DNA of 64,000 nt from Sinotaia quadrata (Eukaryota; Mollusca; Gastropoda; Architaenioglossa; Viviparidae): NCBI GenBank assembly GCA_028829895.1, contig CM054180.1, positions 106,481,635 to 106,545,634 of the forward strand, read 5' to 3'. The notes below the pieces were generated by a model, which saw only the letters and a list, made by a program, of their open reading frames with translations, ran no database searches and was not told the origin of the DNA. This document shows, piece by piece, positions 23,329 through 35,974 of this stretch. The translations under genes and the position numbers were made by a program. Positions within the stretch are counted from its first letter, which is position 1. The number at the start of each line of letters is the position of its first letter.

Positions 23329-25111
23329 GAGAATAATAAGTAGGCAGTGGGTACAAGAGATTGGTACATAATAATAACTAGTAGAGTAGATAGGTAGTTA
23401 ACATGAAGGAATATATGTGAGACATTATGCATGTAGGTAAACGTTTAATAAGAGTAGCTTATATGACAATCAGATAAGTAGATAGACAGTTCTGAAGATT
23501 GATATGGTATACACTTAAGTAGAAAGTAAATTGTAGAGAATAGCTAAAAGTGCACTTGACCTCTATTTTTGTTTATATTTAATGGTAAATAACTCTTACT
23601 ATAATGTAAGTGTCAAGTCTGAAATCACTGGCGAAACGGAGAATATCTAAATCGAGAACTATTTACTTTTTGTCAAATTGTACAAAATCTGATATATCCA
23701 CTTATTTTTATTAATGAAAGTCAAAGACCTGTGCTGCATGTCGATATAACACGCTGCCCTCATTATGAACTGTCTCCACAAGGAGCTTGGCAGCAACATA
23801 GGACACGTGTTATTGAAGAAGTTCATGTACACACCCTGCAGTTCTCTATAATAATTTTTTTTTAAGTACAGCTATCCACGACTATCCTGAATATGTATAT
23901 CAAGTAGAGTGAACGCTGCCATAGCTATTATAAAAATAGATTTTTGTGGTCAAATTCCGGCTTTCGTTGCTCATACTGTAATCTTACAACGAATCACACA
24001 TTTAATACTGTTTACATAAGTTATAAACCACACATAGAAACGCTGGAACACAATGTGTACAAACTACTGGAGAATGATTTTTTAAAATTTAAAATCAATC
24101 TTGTTTTGAACATTTTCCAATCAAAGCGATGTGACTGTCAATGTGAAGTACCTATCTATCTATCGAATACCTCTGGAGCCAGACCGCAAGAGACAGTGGT
24201 TGTCTGCTTGCGACTGAAAAAAATCACCAAAAGACTGTTTATATGTGTTGATAAATATCTACCATTGACAACCCTATATCAGAGTTATATCTTATTTACA
24301 AAAGAAATACAGTTAAAAAGCGTCGAGTAAATGATACAGTATCCAGCGACAATGTCGTCTGCTACAAAAAAAAAAAATGCATGACATAAAGGAAGGATGG
24401 CTAAAAAAGAGACAGTATGGTGAGACGCTGACAAATATACTTACAGGTGAAGAGAAAGGGTAAAAGAAAAAGAAACAGACAGGATCATTCATAAACCAAG
24501 TGACGAACACAGAATTCTAACAAAGTTCACATAAACATCAGAACAATCACACTGTGCTGTGCATACATTGATAGAAGTTACTACTAATAAATTTATCAAA
24601 TAAATTTTAAAAAGAATTAAATAAATAACGTTAATCCATAAAAATGGTCATGTTGGAAGTTTGCCCATCTTCAAAAAAAAAAAACTTAAAGAACTGAAGA
24701 GAAAACCAAACAACTTGTTACGGCAGTTAGCTAAAAACAGCGACTTCCCTTGAGCAAATTATTAAAAGTGCAAAGGTCAGTAGTTTCTTGCCTTGTATAG
24801 GAAGAAATATATCCATTCGCTCTTCATTTGATTTTTTCGTCTATGTTAAAAATGAACAACACCCCAAGAAACCTGACTCGATCGTCCGTGAGCACTGCTA
24901 TGTGATGAAGAAATTATGTCTCATGTATTATGGATATTAGTGAGTCGTTAAAAAGAAGAGAGAAAGAAATGTGGAGTCTGAACTACCGATCTAACAATAA
25001 TTTAATCCGCAATTACCAGTTCACGTTAGCCAGCAAAGTCATCCTCTTCCAAAAAAAGTCTTAACGTTGTCTGCAAGGGAATAAAATGCCGAGGTCTAGA
25101 AACGAAAGGTT
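23329..25111. other. Unique AT-rich sequence with one long frame
   Basis: The plus frame at 23944-24330 (128 codons, TTG at its left edge, no ATG start) is the longest repeat-free frame in the window. It is Asn/Lys/Tyr-rich as AT-rich DNA predicts and has no recognisable domain. I expect a few such frames by chance in 64 kb. Confidence 0.4.
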
Positions 25112-25360
25112 TTAGCTGTTCGTATTATCTCCCCTTTCCAGAGTCATTGAGATAAAGTCATTCGCTCTCCCTGCATCGCTCCAATAGCCAGCACGGAGCA
25201 GTTCATTGTCAAAGCGTTCCAGTCGGGAATCCTCTGACACCGAGAACCAGTTTCCAGAGTACAGACCCTTGCAAAAGAACGATAACTTTGCTGGCATACT
25301 CAAACTCAAGCGGAGAACATTTACCAGACTATTCATTTCTTCCGGCGAGAAGGTGATCAT
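25112..25360 (-). CDS. Unrecognised 82-codon frame, coding-like
   Basis: ATG-started minus-strand frame beginning MITFSPEEMNSLVNVLRLSL and ending with a stop at the left edge. It is not repeat-derived, and its residue mix (acidic, aromatic and hydrophobic in balance, one Cys, no homopolymers) is the most protein-like of any unspliced frame here. There is no signal peptide or membrane segment, and the hydrophobicity is spread. I do not recognise the family. It may be one exon, a small protein or chance. Confidence 0.2.
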   Translation of the reverse strand: MITFSPEEMNSLVNVLRLSLSMPAKLSFFCKGLYSGNWFSVSEDSRLERFDNELLRAGYWSDAGRANDFISMTLERGDNTNS

Positions 25361-25856
25361 TTTTAAATGGCGGAGATTAGCGTAGATTTATACATCTCCC
25401 TGAGGAAGGTTCGCGCTTTAGCACAAAATGGTGGTTGAAGCTGGTTTATCTATAAAGCTATGATTAGCGTACTTTAAAGTGGTCGGGAGAATAGTAGTAT
25501 ACCTATTACCAACCACTTCGGCGTTACGCCGTAAGGCGCCGTCGTTAGATTTGAGCGTAATTGCTCTGGAATTAAAGTACAGTGTGGAAACATTTTTTTT
25601 CTTTTGACCTCTGACACCCTCACCCCTTTCCTTTTCCAACAGCAGCCGCTACGACAGTGAACAGCTGGTGTGTTTCAGTTTAAAAATAGATTTCGTCAAT
25701 CTGCAAGCAACAAATAGCGTCCTGAAGCAATGAATTAAGTGTCTTAGTTCAGCGCTCTGGTTTTGTTCTCTAAAAGTTTTCATTTTAGTTCGATATGTAC
25801 CTTTAACCTAACGCATATAATGTGTGCTTGTCTTAACGTGTGTATGTCTGTTCGTG

Positions 25857-25859
<3 letters not shown>
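25361..25859. other. Unique sequence
   Basis: Slightly GC-richer at 25,480-25,640, with no identifiable motif cluster. Confidence 0.4.

Positions 25860-25914
<55 letters not shown>
25860..25914. repeat. (TG)n microsatellite
   Basis: Pure TG run of about 55 bp. Confidence 0.97.
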
Positions 25915-25915
<1 letters not shown>

Positions 25916-26561
25916 TATATTACAGCTTCTTTTCAAATTTAAAATTGCCATACTGGTTCTAAATACTAGTGCATCTCTGTCACGCACACGCACACAAACA
26001 AACAAGTATACAAGCTCTGTTCCTATTATAATCAATAAGGGATAATTAATTAAAAGTCGACTATGGATTTAGCGTAAAGCACAGCCATATTAACAAAATC
26101 TAATGACAGTAGAGACAAAAGCAGACGGACAAAACAAAGCTATAAAGTGAAGTAAAGTAAAAGCCAATAATGGAGGTGTTTTGGGGGTTGGGGATATCGG
26201 GGACGGAAAGGAAAAAAAAAACTAATTATTTCCACTGCCCTGAATTACTTCTAATATATTAATGAAGACGAAGAACAACGTGTGTTTGTTACTGGGGACA
26301 AGACATTTTTTTTTTAAAAAAACAATACAAGCATCAATACTTCACATATATACATATTATCAATAATCCCGGGATAGAGACAGATGTTCACTGAGACGTC
26401 AAGTAATACATTCAAACATTATGACCGGGTTGTTCAAGACCGAGGCCACCCTTTTTGGGGCAACACATCGTCGTCATCATCATCATCATCATCATCATCG
26501 TCCCTATATAACTGCTCTTTAAAATGAGGGGCAGTTACAATCAAATATTAAGGAGAGAAAA
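25915..26561. other. Unique sequence with a (CAT)n run
   Basis: A trinucleotide run TCGTCGTCATCATCATCATC and onwards lies at about 26469-26502. Nothing else was recognised. Confidence 0.5.
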
Positions 26562-26728
26562 ATCAGCAAACTTACAAACGGTCATAACTCGCTAATCAGC
26601 AAACAAACTTACAAACGATCATAAGATAACTCGCTAATCAGCAAACAAACTTACAAACGATCATAAGATAACACGCAAATCAGCAAACAAACTTACAAAC
26701 GATCATAAGATAACACGCAAATCAGCAA
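26562..26728. repeat. 42-bp minisatellite, 4 copies
   Basis: The unit contains AATCAGCAAACAAACTTACA and AACGATCATAAGATAAC(T/A)CGC. Phase points 26594 and 26636 are 42 bp apart. The period is divisible by three. Confidence 0.94.
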
Positions 26729-27529
26729 GCTACCTGTTTGACGTAGATGCTACCCAAGAGCACGTAACTCCATTGTCGGAAATCAGGACCCTAACGCATC
26801 CCATTGCGTCCTAGACGAAAATCTTTGTCTGGAGTCGTAACTAACAAATATACTCTCACACGCTCACACACATATATACCACAGAAAGCACATACTCTCT
26901 CTCACACGCACAGACACGTAGCTAAATCAACCATCAACATACCCCTGTGGAAAAACGCCTCACTTCCCGCATGATTTTAAGTTTAAAGGTGCAAAACTTT
27001 GTAGTCCTATCCATGGTGAAGCTGGGTACCGTATTACTGCATTCAAAGACACACACGTGACTATAAACCATCTGAACGCGACCAGAACGAACAGCGAAAG
27101 AGTTGCCAACTAATTCGGCGCGCACCGGAAAGAGAAACAGAAAGAAAACATTTTTTTTAAAAAAAGAAGAAGAATAAAAACACACTAGCGAAAGTCAGTA
27201 AAGCATGTCAGTGCATTGTTTATGAGTGTGTTGCACGTGCACACACCTAGGGGTCTACGTGGGTGCGTCTGTGTGTTTTGGCGGTGTCTCTCCCTTGCAC
27301 CAGGTACACCGTACAGCGTAGCGAGAGGTATGGATGAGGGTGGTTGAGAGTGCTGATGGGGAGATGGAGGGGGATGGAAGGAAAGGGAGTCGAAGATGGA
27401 AGTTGTAGAATGTTGGACATGGAAAGTGAGTAAGTCTAAAGTTTACAATTTCACTTTTGGGCATTTAATTCTAAAATACGTTTTAACGCAAGGGAAATTG
27501 TTGGTATAAGAAACGGCAGCACGCGTCGC

Positions 27530-27531
<2 letters not shown>
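26729..27531. other. Unique sequence
   Basis: No supported gene. CA-rich patches at 26850-26920; G-rich plus strand at 27340-27400. Confidence 0.4.
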
Positions 27532-27569
<38 letters not shown>

Positions 27570-27640
27570 AATGTGTGTGTGTATGTGTGTGTGTGCGCGT
27601 GAATGTGTGTGTGTATGTGTGTGTGTGTGTGTGCGCGTGA

Positions 27641-27695
<55 letters not shown>
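27532..27695. repeat. (TG)n with GCGCGTGAATGTG interruptions
   Basis: TG runs separated three times by GCGCGTGAATG, so the left half is a loose minisatellite. It ends with (GAAT)3. Confidence 0.95.
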
Positions 27696-28108
<413 letters not shown>

Positions 28109-28259
28109 AAAAGAAACGCATACTGAATATATATGCACTGGTGTCCTTGGTGCGTGGTTAAGTGTTTCTCTCAGAGAGATTTGAAAAAGAGGACCACGTT
28201 GTTATTTCTCCAAGAATAGGCCGCCCGACTCTACTGGCTCTTCAGAGCCTTTCGTTGTT

Positions 28260-28590
28260 AGTAGAGCACAAACCTCCAAGTGTTTACAATGTCAGTTGGC
28301 GTTAGTGTACCAGTTTACTGTTCACTATTGTACTCTTTTGCACTGTCAATTGGCTCAAGTGTAGTAATAAACTGATCATTAGTGTACTTATGTACCGATT
28401 TCTTTACACTGTTTGTTCATTCGAGCGTAACTTATATACTGATAGTTGGTTACTAATAAACTGCTCGATAATTTACTACTGTAATATCCGCGTGTACTGT
28501 TCATTAGTGTACTGTCGGTTGTACTGTACTGTCGGTTGGTTCAAATATACTAATGCACTGTTCACTAGTGTACTAATGTACTTTTGAAAA
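28260..28590. repeat. Degenerate GTGTACTGTTCACTAGTGTAC array
   Basis: Phrases such as TAGTGTACT, CTGTTCACTA and GTCGGTTGGTTCAA recur irregularly at about 25-45 bp. The array is old and only loosely periodic. Confidence 0.6.
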
Positions 28591-28717
28591 CCCCGTGATT
28601 GTGAGCACATGTTAGTGACAGTGGCCATCATTGAAAAGGTTATGTATATTAACTTTAATTATTTCTCTAAACCTCCACTCTCGTTTCTCTAATGAATAGC
28701 ATCTATGAACTTTGATT

Positions 28718-28719
28718 GT

Positions 28720-28760
<41 letters not shown>
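28718..28760. repeat. (TG)n microsatellite
   Basis: About 40 bp of TG with one TA interruption. Confidence 0.95.
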
Positions 28761-28761
<1 letters not shown>

Positions 28762-29139
28762 TTTGACCTGGATTTACATAGTTTGTTAGAAAAGGTTTTT
28801 AGTTGGTCTGTGCAGATTTTTTTGTCAAAAATGATACGTAGTCAACGTGGAAAAGAATTGTTTCGTGACGAATATAATTTTATTTACACATTGAATGGGT
28901 TAAACAAAGACGGCACGAAGCTGTAATTGACGTGTACTCGCAAGAAATCATGCAAATCACGTGTTCACACTGTTAACGGTTAGGTTGCTTTTCGATACGG
29001 AACTCACACATATAGAGCTGGTACAGCAGAGGCCTCTGCAAGATTGGTTGTTAATAGAATGGTGTCATCTGTTAGCAATGGAAATAAAGGGACAAGAAAC
29101 GTAATTCGTAATGCAATACAAAACAAAATATTGTTTGAA
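28761..29139. other. Unique sequence
   Basis: No gene or repeat recognised. Confidence 0.4.
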
Positions 29140-29330
29140 GGTAAATGTTTGTCTTTAATGTTCTGGAAGAGAGAAAACGTTTACAGCTCCCGCCAAATCC
29201 GCCAAGTGAGGGAGTAGAGTGGCGTCTTCTGGAGAATTATTAATAATATAAATTAAGATTCTCATTAATTGTAATTAGTTATGGACGATTAATTAATAAT
29301 AATTATAACCATTAACTAGGTGACGTTGAC
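29140..29330 (-). mobile_element. Dispersed repeat family A, copy 4 (5' module only)
   Basis: Reverse match to the first 190 bp or so of copy 2: AAATGTTTGTCTTTAATG..., GGAGAATTATTAATAATA, TAATTAGTTATGGACGATTA and CATTAACTAGGTGACG. Its inner edge at 29140 falls at about the consensus point just before which copy 5 begins, so copies 4 and 5 look like two halves of one element. Confidence 0.8.
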
Positions 29331-29730
29331 TTCACAAACAGGCTATTGTTCATCACAGCACTAGAACAAGCTACTAATCATCAAAATGATAGAACAATAT
29401 ATTATTCATCATTATGCTAGATCAAGATTTTTATAATTCATTATCTCCGTGTACACCTTTACATCATTCTTCACGAATACTGCAAGGAGAAAAACCTTCA
29501 ATGACCAAAGACAATTTGTTTTCTTTAAAAAAAATAAAATACAACTTATATATTTTATTCCAGAAGAAAATTTAGAAAGGAAATAATAATAATAGCAAAA
29601 ACTGCAGATTGCAACGTAATTTGAGCAAAATGATTCATTGTTAGGTTTTCTATTTATATGGAAGAAATTCTTTAAAAAGAAGGAAACTGATCTTATTTTT
29701 TTAGGTAGATGTGGTCAATTAGTCGTAGAG
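29331..29730. other. Unique AT-rich sequence
   Basis: Nothing recognised. Confidence 0.4.
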
Positions 29731-29800
29731 ATATGTCTTGTAGGTAGGGTAGAATTAGTAGATGTAAGTCTTGTTGGTAGGGTAGAATTAGTAGGGATAA
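29731..29800. repeat. 33-bp tandem duplication
   Basis: GTCTTG(T)AGGTAGGGTAGAAT followed by TAGTAGATGTAA, then a second copy with GTTGG and GGGATAA variants. Confidence 0.85.
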
Positions 29801-29919
29801 GCGAAGAGGTGGGGTTTTGAGGTGTGTTGGGGACGGAACGAGAGGCGGAAGAAATGGGGAAGGGCAACCACGTAGAGTGATAAAATATTTGCCCTTTCTG
29901 ATGTCCTTCGTTCTTACTG

Positions 29920-30055
29920 CTGTAAAAATGTGTTCTGTTGTGACTAGAGAAAGAAGAAAAATGTCTGGGAAACCCCAAGACAAATTACTTTCACAGCAAA
30001 CATCACAGTTTTGAGTTCTGACTCACGACTAAGATCACTGAGTGCTAAGACAAAA
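29920..30055 (+). repeat. Dispersed repeat B, copy 1
   Basis: About 135 bp similar to 33935-34080. Both contain GGAAAACCCCAAGACAAATT-type sequence, ACTTTCACAG(C/T)AAACATCAC and a GAG(T/C)TCTGAC block. No coding potential or terminal structure was seen. Confidence 0.8.
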
Positions 30056-30097
30056 GCTACACTAAGTGTCGGTCAATAAGTGTATACCAGCGTCTGA

Positions 30098-30335
30098 TAT
30101 GTATTGAAGTGAGAGAACAGAGGGACATAGGTCTAACATGCACTGAAGTAAGAAAACAAAGGGACACAACTGTCTAACATGCACAGTGAGGTGGGAAACA
30201 AAGAGACACAATTGACATGCATAGTGAGGTGGGAAACAAAGGGACACAACTGACATACACAGTGAGGTGGGAAACAAAGAAATATATCTGTTTGATATGC
30301 ACATTGAATGGGGGGAAGTTGGGATACAACCGTCT
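30098..30335. repeat. About 40-bp minisatellite
   Basis: Repeated CAGTGAGGTGGGAAACAAAG plus GGACACAACTG(TCTA)ACATGCA, with length variation between units. It ends about 10 bp before copy 5. Confidence 0.9.
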
Positions 30336-30344
30336 GATATTCAA

Positions 30345-31675
30345 TCTTACTAAAGGAGAAGATAAATCTCTCCTTAATCTTATTTAGCAAGTCCCCATCC
30401 AACCACTATCTCTCCAACATATGGTTATTAATTTGTGTAAGAAGGTTAATAAATTTATTAAATCAAAAATGAAATATACATATGACAAATTCTATGAAAA
30501 GATTATTTCACATCAATATTTCCACAAAATCATGTTCAAATATTTCAATGCTTATACAGTATTATATACTTACAACTAATTCAGTAGGTCACTATCAATA
30601 TATATCACAGTCTTTCTTATCATACAACAAAAATGGAGTTATAGAGAGAAAGAGATAATTTTTACATAACCTTGTCAATTGTGATACTGCAATAATCTTT
30701 TGCAAATTTACATAACAATGTCACAAGTTTACTGTTCACAGTAGAATTATCAATTCTTTGTATTAGTTCCCTCAAGCAGAACAACAATGTTGAAATTTCC
30801 AGTAACAATTTTATACCAGAAATCCCACGATGTAGTCAAACATACCTTGCCATCATACATTTACAGAGTGAAGTGTATCCTTACACTTACACACTGGGTA
30901 GAGACTTCTTGAATCTACTATGGTCATAATCGCTTATAAATCAATAAACCAGGAAATCTAGAAATCCCATAGATTATATATAGAAAAAAGGCTGCTTCTT
31001 CCCTGTAATAAATAATCATGGAGAAAATGCTAAGTTTTCAAGTTTATTCATCTCTAATTCCATTCTTTCTTAATTCAAATCTCAACTTACAGTTTCCTGC
31101 AACAGTATCTATTAGCCCGATACACACATACAGCATAATAAATACAACATAATAATATATGAACATTTTCACTAGAAACAATGTCAAGTGTTTAGTCTAC
31201 TACATACAAGCATCATAATTCACAATTGTAGAAGTAATAATCTAGTGACATTATACATCTCTATATAAAACGTAGGTATTGTTTATCAATATTTCTAAGT
31301 CCATTCTTCTTTGAATCAATCAGTTAACTCACCTTTAAAGCTAAAGGCCACTTTTCATTGCTGGACTTCTGCCACACCAAATTCAAAGTGATTAGAAAAT
31401 TCCTTCCAACAGGTAAACTTTGATCTCAGCCCATTGACTGGTCTCGTTCTTTGTAAATCTTAACCATTGGATAATAAAAACTACTCATCGACACAAGACC
31501 GGTTTAGATTACATCAGCATTTCGTAGCATTTTCTCCACCTGAGTTGTTTACTCCAACTATGACAATTAAAAATGTCAGCATACGTATTGCCATGGGTCG
31601 TGTCACTTTGACATTTAACAATTTATATAACAATTAAGTTCAAAAACAGAGACAGGCAAATTTACTCCATCACCG
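30345..31675 (+). mobile_element. Dispersed repeat family A, copy 5, lacking the 5' module
   Basis: Aligns with copy 2 from CTTACTAAAGGAGAAG to GGCAAATTTACTCCATCACC. It starts about 40 consensus bases after the point where copy 4 (reverse, 1.2 kb upstream) stops. Confidence 0.8.
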
Positions 31676-31925
31676 GTTTATGTTTCGTGTTTATTCACTT
31701 TTATTTGGGTGCAAAAGATTGTCTTGTTTCAGTGCAGAAATTGGATCAAGTCAGTGTCTTTGATTATTTGCTATGATTGACTTCGGGCTCACTTTGTCAT
31801 TTTCACTCTCAAACATATTGTCTCTGACTCAAGTAACTCACTGTGAGTAGAGGGACTAATTTGCACACAGATATACAGCAATGAATTTTCCTCGCATATT
31901 TACAGTACGTCATTTACACACTCAC
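31676..31925. other. Unique spacer
   Basis: No feature recognised between copy 5 and the GATA array. Confidence 0.4.
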
Positions 31926-32094
<169 letters not shown>

Positions 32095-32189
32095 AGGAAC
32101 TGAATGCTAGTTGTATTTTTGATTTAATTATTATGGTTATAATGAGTCTTATGTATACAAGTTATAATCTGTAATAATATGCCTAATTC

Positions 32190-33000
32190 ATTGACTGGCG
32201 GACACTAATGTTTTTGATTTTTAAAAGTATTTTGCAGTAATGCGCCTGATTTACAAATTTCACACAGGAATTCTGATTCACAGAGCTCAATCAAAGTGAC
32301 GTATCTGATTCTTACAAGTCACAGACAGCAATGTGATTGTTATACTCATGAACACTAATGCATGTATTTTCATACTTACAGACAATTCTAAGTCTGATTC
32401 ATGTACTCACGCATAATAATGGGTGTGCATCGCATATCTAAGAGACAGTGGTGTACTTGATTCGCACAAATCACAGAAAGTAGTTTTATTTGTATCTGTT
32501 TCATACTGTCACGGACAGCAATGTATCTGATTCATACAATTCACTTGCAATAACCTATCTGATTCACTTAATAACGAACACTAACGTGCATTGTGTATGC
32601 CAGTTCAATGCCTGTTTTGCAGACTAAAAGAAAGTAGCTTGAATGATTCACATATGCACAGATGGTAGTGTGTGAATCACATACTCAGATAACTTTTGAC
32701 TCACAGATAATAATGTGTCATATTCACATAAATACAGAAAGTGTTGTGATTCACAAGCTTCTACATATACATAGGACTATAGTAATATTTAATTTAATAT
32801 AATCAGGAACAGCAGTATCTGATTCACAATATAGTAAAATATTAATTCACATACTCCCAGAGAGTACGATTCACAATACAGTAGTACGTGAATTCACATA
32901 CATATTGTACATACGTACTGTTTCTGATTCATAGACTCACAGAAAGCAATATGTATATTCACATACTAATAGAGTGTAGCATATATGGTATGCATAAAGT
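32190..33000. repeat. Long degenerate TGATTCACATACTCACAGA array
   Basis: The phrases GATTCA(CA/TA), ACTCACAGA and CAGTA(A)TGT recur about twenty times at irregular 30-50 bp spacing over 800 bp, with strong divergence. It is an old tandem array rather than unique DNA. Confidence 0.7.
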
Positions 33001-33636
33001 CTGCGAAAAACTGATTACAATATTCACCGTCAGATAAAGTTCCTAACTTTCACACGCTAGAGTGACGGCTAGACTAGACGAGGAGCAGCCTGCGATTGGT
33101 TAAATTTATCTTTGTGTAAAGGGAGCGAATCGGTGATAAAATGAGATAGAAAAGACTTGCGCCCTCTGACCCCTTTAATTAAAAGCACCGTTAATTATGC
33201 TTGCCTGCATTCAATATCCAGTTTTCTAGCGACCACATGGGCACTTTATAACTTGGCCAAGCCACTGTAGGTCACGTTAAATACGTAGTCGAATATTTAG
33301 CCTACCGGCCATGTAATTAACTGACCATTAGACCGATCTGCGCGCACCTGCACTAGCTCGCCAAAATGTACCAAATATCTCAGAGTAGTTTCCGTTCGTA
33401 GAAGTCGGTCACACGGAACACTTTCAGACCTAAACAAGGCTTCCAGAATTCGACCAACAGAATCCCTCCGAGAAAGGCCAGTCAGGTTTAATCTAAGTAA
33501 GTCATGTCGTCGTCGTCATCATCATCATCATCATCACAATCTGTATCTTATTCAATTTACCTATTTCTTTTTATTTCATCTTACGGTACAACTCTCGATT
33601 ATGCTCTTAGTCTTATATTCTCGTCTTTCTCGAGTG
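33001..33636. other. Unique sequence with an inverted CCAAT and (CAT)n
   Basis: GCGATTGGTTAAAT near 33092; a GTCGTCGTCATCATCATCAT run at about 33506-33535. No gene was recognised. Confidence 0.45.
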
Positions 33637-33800
33637 ATGAATGACGTCATGACTAGCGCGTTAAGTAACCTACTTTCCTGCTAATTTAGACTTAGGAACG
33701 GGAATTATTGCCCTTTGTATGAATGACGTCATGACTAGCGCGTTAAGTAACCTACTTTCCTGCTAATTTAGACTTAGGAACGGGAATTATTGCTCTTTGT
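33637..33800. repeat. 82-bp tandem duplication with a CRE octamer in each copy
   Basis: 33637-33718 and 33719-33800 differ at one base that I can see (GCCC/GCTC). Each begins ATGAATGACGTCATGACTAG, containing the palindromic CRE TGACGTCA. Confidence 0.95.
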
Positions 33801-33934
33801 ATAAACTCGATATCCTGCGCAACATTTTATGCAACACCTCTAAACGACTGGGAAAGCCCCAGCCATCGCTCTCGTCATGCAGCTTTGATGTCAGCTGCTT
33901 TATAAACCCAAAATTAAAAAAAGCAACAAGAAAA

Positions 33935-34080
33935 ACTGTGTTGTAATGACTAAAAGGAAAAAAAAGAAAAATTGTCGGGAAAACCCCAAGACAAATTACT
34001 TTCACAGTAAACATCACAATTCTGAGCTCTGACACACGAACTGGTTCTATGAAGTGCCAAGGCAAATGCCAGCAGTTGAC
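33935..34080 (+). repeat. Dispersed repeat B, copy 2
   Basis: Partner of 29920-30055 in the same orientation, about 4 kb away. Similarity runs from the GTGTTGTAATGACTA block to AGTGCCAAGGCAAATGC. Confidence 0.8.
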
Positions 34081-34868
34081 CTAGATGCTCGTGCCGGACA
34101 AGCAACATATTTGGCCAGCCCCTAGGCCTAGGCCCTGGGACTATGCAACGATGATGACAACCTCTCCTGTAAGTGGTGTGGTTGCTAGACCGAAACTGTT
34201 AGTGTTAGAATGTGCCAAGGCAATTTCTATTTCATATTTATTCTGCATTCTATTAAGTATTTTTTTTATTAAACTAAAAAATATCCGTAAATGTTCATAG
34301 TATTTGTATTTCTTGATTAGTCGTCAATACAGATACATCAATCTGTTATCGGGTTTGCGAGTTCGTGGTGGGGAGGAGTGTTCTGCAGCCAATTTCTTTT
34401 AAACAATTAGTTATTAAATTCTACAGAACATCTGATGAAAATATTAAATGTGTGATGAGGTGTGTGGACGGCCACGTTCAATACTAACGTATAATTTAAT
34501 TAATAAAATGAATCTTCTAACTCCTGACGACACAAAATAGAGAGCTTGCTGGAATATGTATACCCGTTCTAATATTAGTGTTCATCCATCTTTCAAATTA
34601 CTTTTACAAAAAAATAATTCAAGATAACTTTCCCAGGCTTGACATGCTAAAACTGAAAAACATTGTTGTCAGCTGTGTTTCTGACTTACAAATTAATTAC
34701 GAAAAGCAAATTTCAAGAATGGTAAGCATGCAGGACTGAAATACGGATGAGCCAGTTACACAGTCATAGAAAACATGTTTTTTAATATCACTCTCCTTGA
34801 ATATTAATTTGTCTAAGACGTATTCTCTCTGATAATAATTTGCTTGACGTGTTTTCAATACAAAGATA
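34081..34868. other. Unique sequence
   Basis: No supported gene; the short frame near 34085 has no recognisable feature. Confidence 0.4.
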
Positions 34869-35280
34869 TTTGTGTGGTTCAAAGACAGAATAGCAGAAAG
34901 TGTGAATTGTTCAAAGACAAAATAGCAGAAAGTGTGTGGCTGCAAAGATAGAATAGAATAAAGTGTGAATTGTGCAAAGACAGAATAGCAGAAAGTGTGT
35001 GGCTGCAAAGATAGAATAGCAGAAAGTGTGAATTGTGCAAAGATAGAATAGAAGAAAGTGTGAATTGTGCAAAGACAAAATAGCAGAAATTGTGTGGTAC
35101 AAAGAAAGAATAGCAGAAAATATGTGGCTCAAAGATAGAGTAGCAGAAAATGTGAGTTGTGCAAAGACAGAATAGTAGAAAATGTGTGGTTCAAATTAGA
35201 ATAGGAGAAAGTGTGTGGTGTGCAAAGACAGAATAGCAGAAAGCGTATGATGTGCAATGAGAGTAGCAGGAAGTGTGTGA
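34869..35280. repeat. About 30-bp minisatellite, AGAATAGCAGAAAGTGTG type
   Basis: About 13 copies of (G)CAAAGACAGAATAGCAGAAA-GTGTG followed by TGGTTC, TGGCTG or AATTGT. The variants alternate irregularly. Confidence 0.93.
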
Positions 35281-35325
35281 TTTAATTTGCTTCATGTTCA
35301 CAGTATTAATAATACTATAAACTGT

Positions 35326-35768
35326 TCAAAAACAGAAAGTGTAAAATTGTGTGGTTCAGAACCTGAAAGTGTAAAAGTGTATGGTTCAAAAACAGAAAGT
35401 GTAAAAGTGTATGGCTCAAAACAGAGAGTGTAAAAGTGTATATTTCAAAAACTGAAAGTGTAAAAGTGTATGGTTCAGAAACAGAAAGTGTAAAAATGTA
35501 TGGCTCAAAAACAGAGAGTGTAAAAGTGTATGGCTCAAAAACAGAAAGTGTAAAAGTGTATATTTCAAAAACTGAAAGTGTAAAAGTGTATGGTTCAAAA
35601 ACAGAAAGTGTAAAAATGTTTGGCTCAAAAACAGAAAGTGTAAAAGTGTATGGCTCAAAAACAGAAAGTGTAAAAGTGTATGGCTCAAAAACAGAAAGTG
35701 TAAAAGTGTATGGCTAAAAAACAGAAAGTGTAAAAGTGTATGGCTCAAAAGCAGAAAGTGAAAAGTGT
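35326..35768. repeat. 30-bp minisatellite, about 14 copies
   Basis: The unit is ACAGAAAGTGTAAAAGTGTA plus TGGCTCAAAA. Because the period is 30, the plus frame reads a ten-residue repeat (ESVKVYGSKT) and the minus frame another; neither has a start or context of a gene. It shares ACAGAAAGTGT with the preceding array. Confidence 0.96.
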
Positions 35769-35974
35769 ACCCATTTCCCCGAATCTTGTGAAATATTACG
35801 ACTTTTTATAAACAGTAATGCATATATTAAGAATTTAAACTTCCTTATCAAATATATTGTAATATGACCTCTGTACATATGTGTATACACGTTTATTAAT
35901 GATAATAATTATTAAGAAAGGAATTGGTAGGAGCATAATTTTACTACAATTACTAACTGTAACAGTCTTTTTTT

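Noticed and set aside
23944..24330. 128-codon repeat-free plus-strand frame
   Set aside because: No ATG start, no recognisable domain, no good splice borders. A few frames this long are expected by chance in 64 kb of AT-rich DNA.
35436..35717. 93-codon ten-residue repeat protein (ESVKVYGSKT)
   Set aside because: It is the translation of a 30-bp minisatellite that keeps frames open on both strands. The start is inside the array and nothing outside it looks coding.
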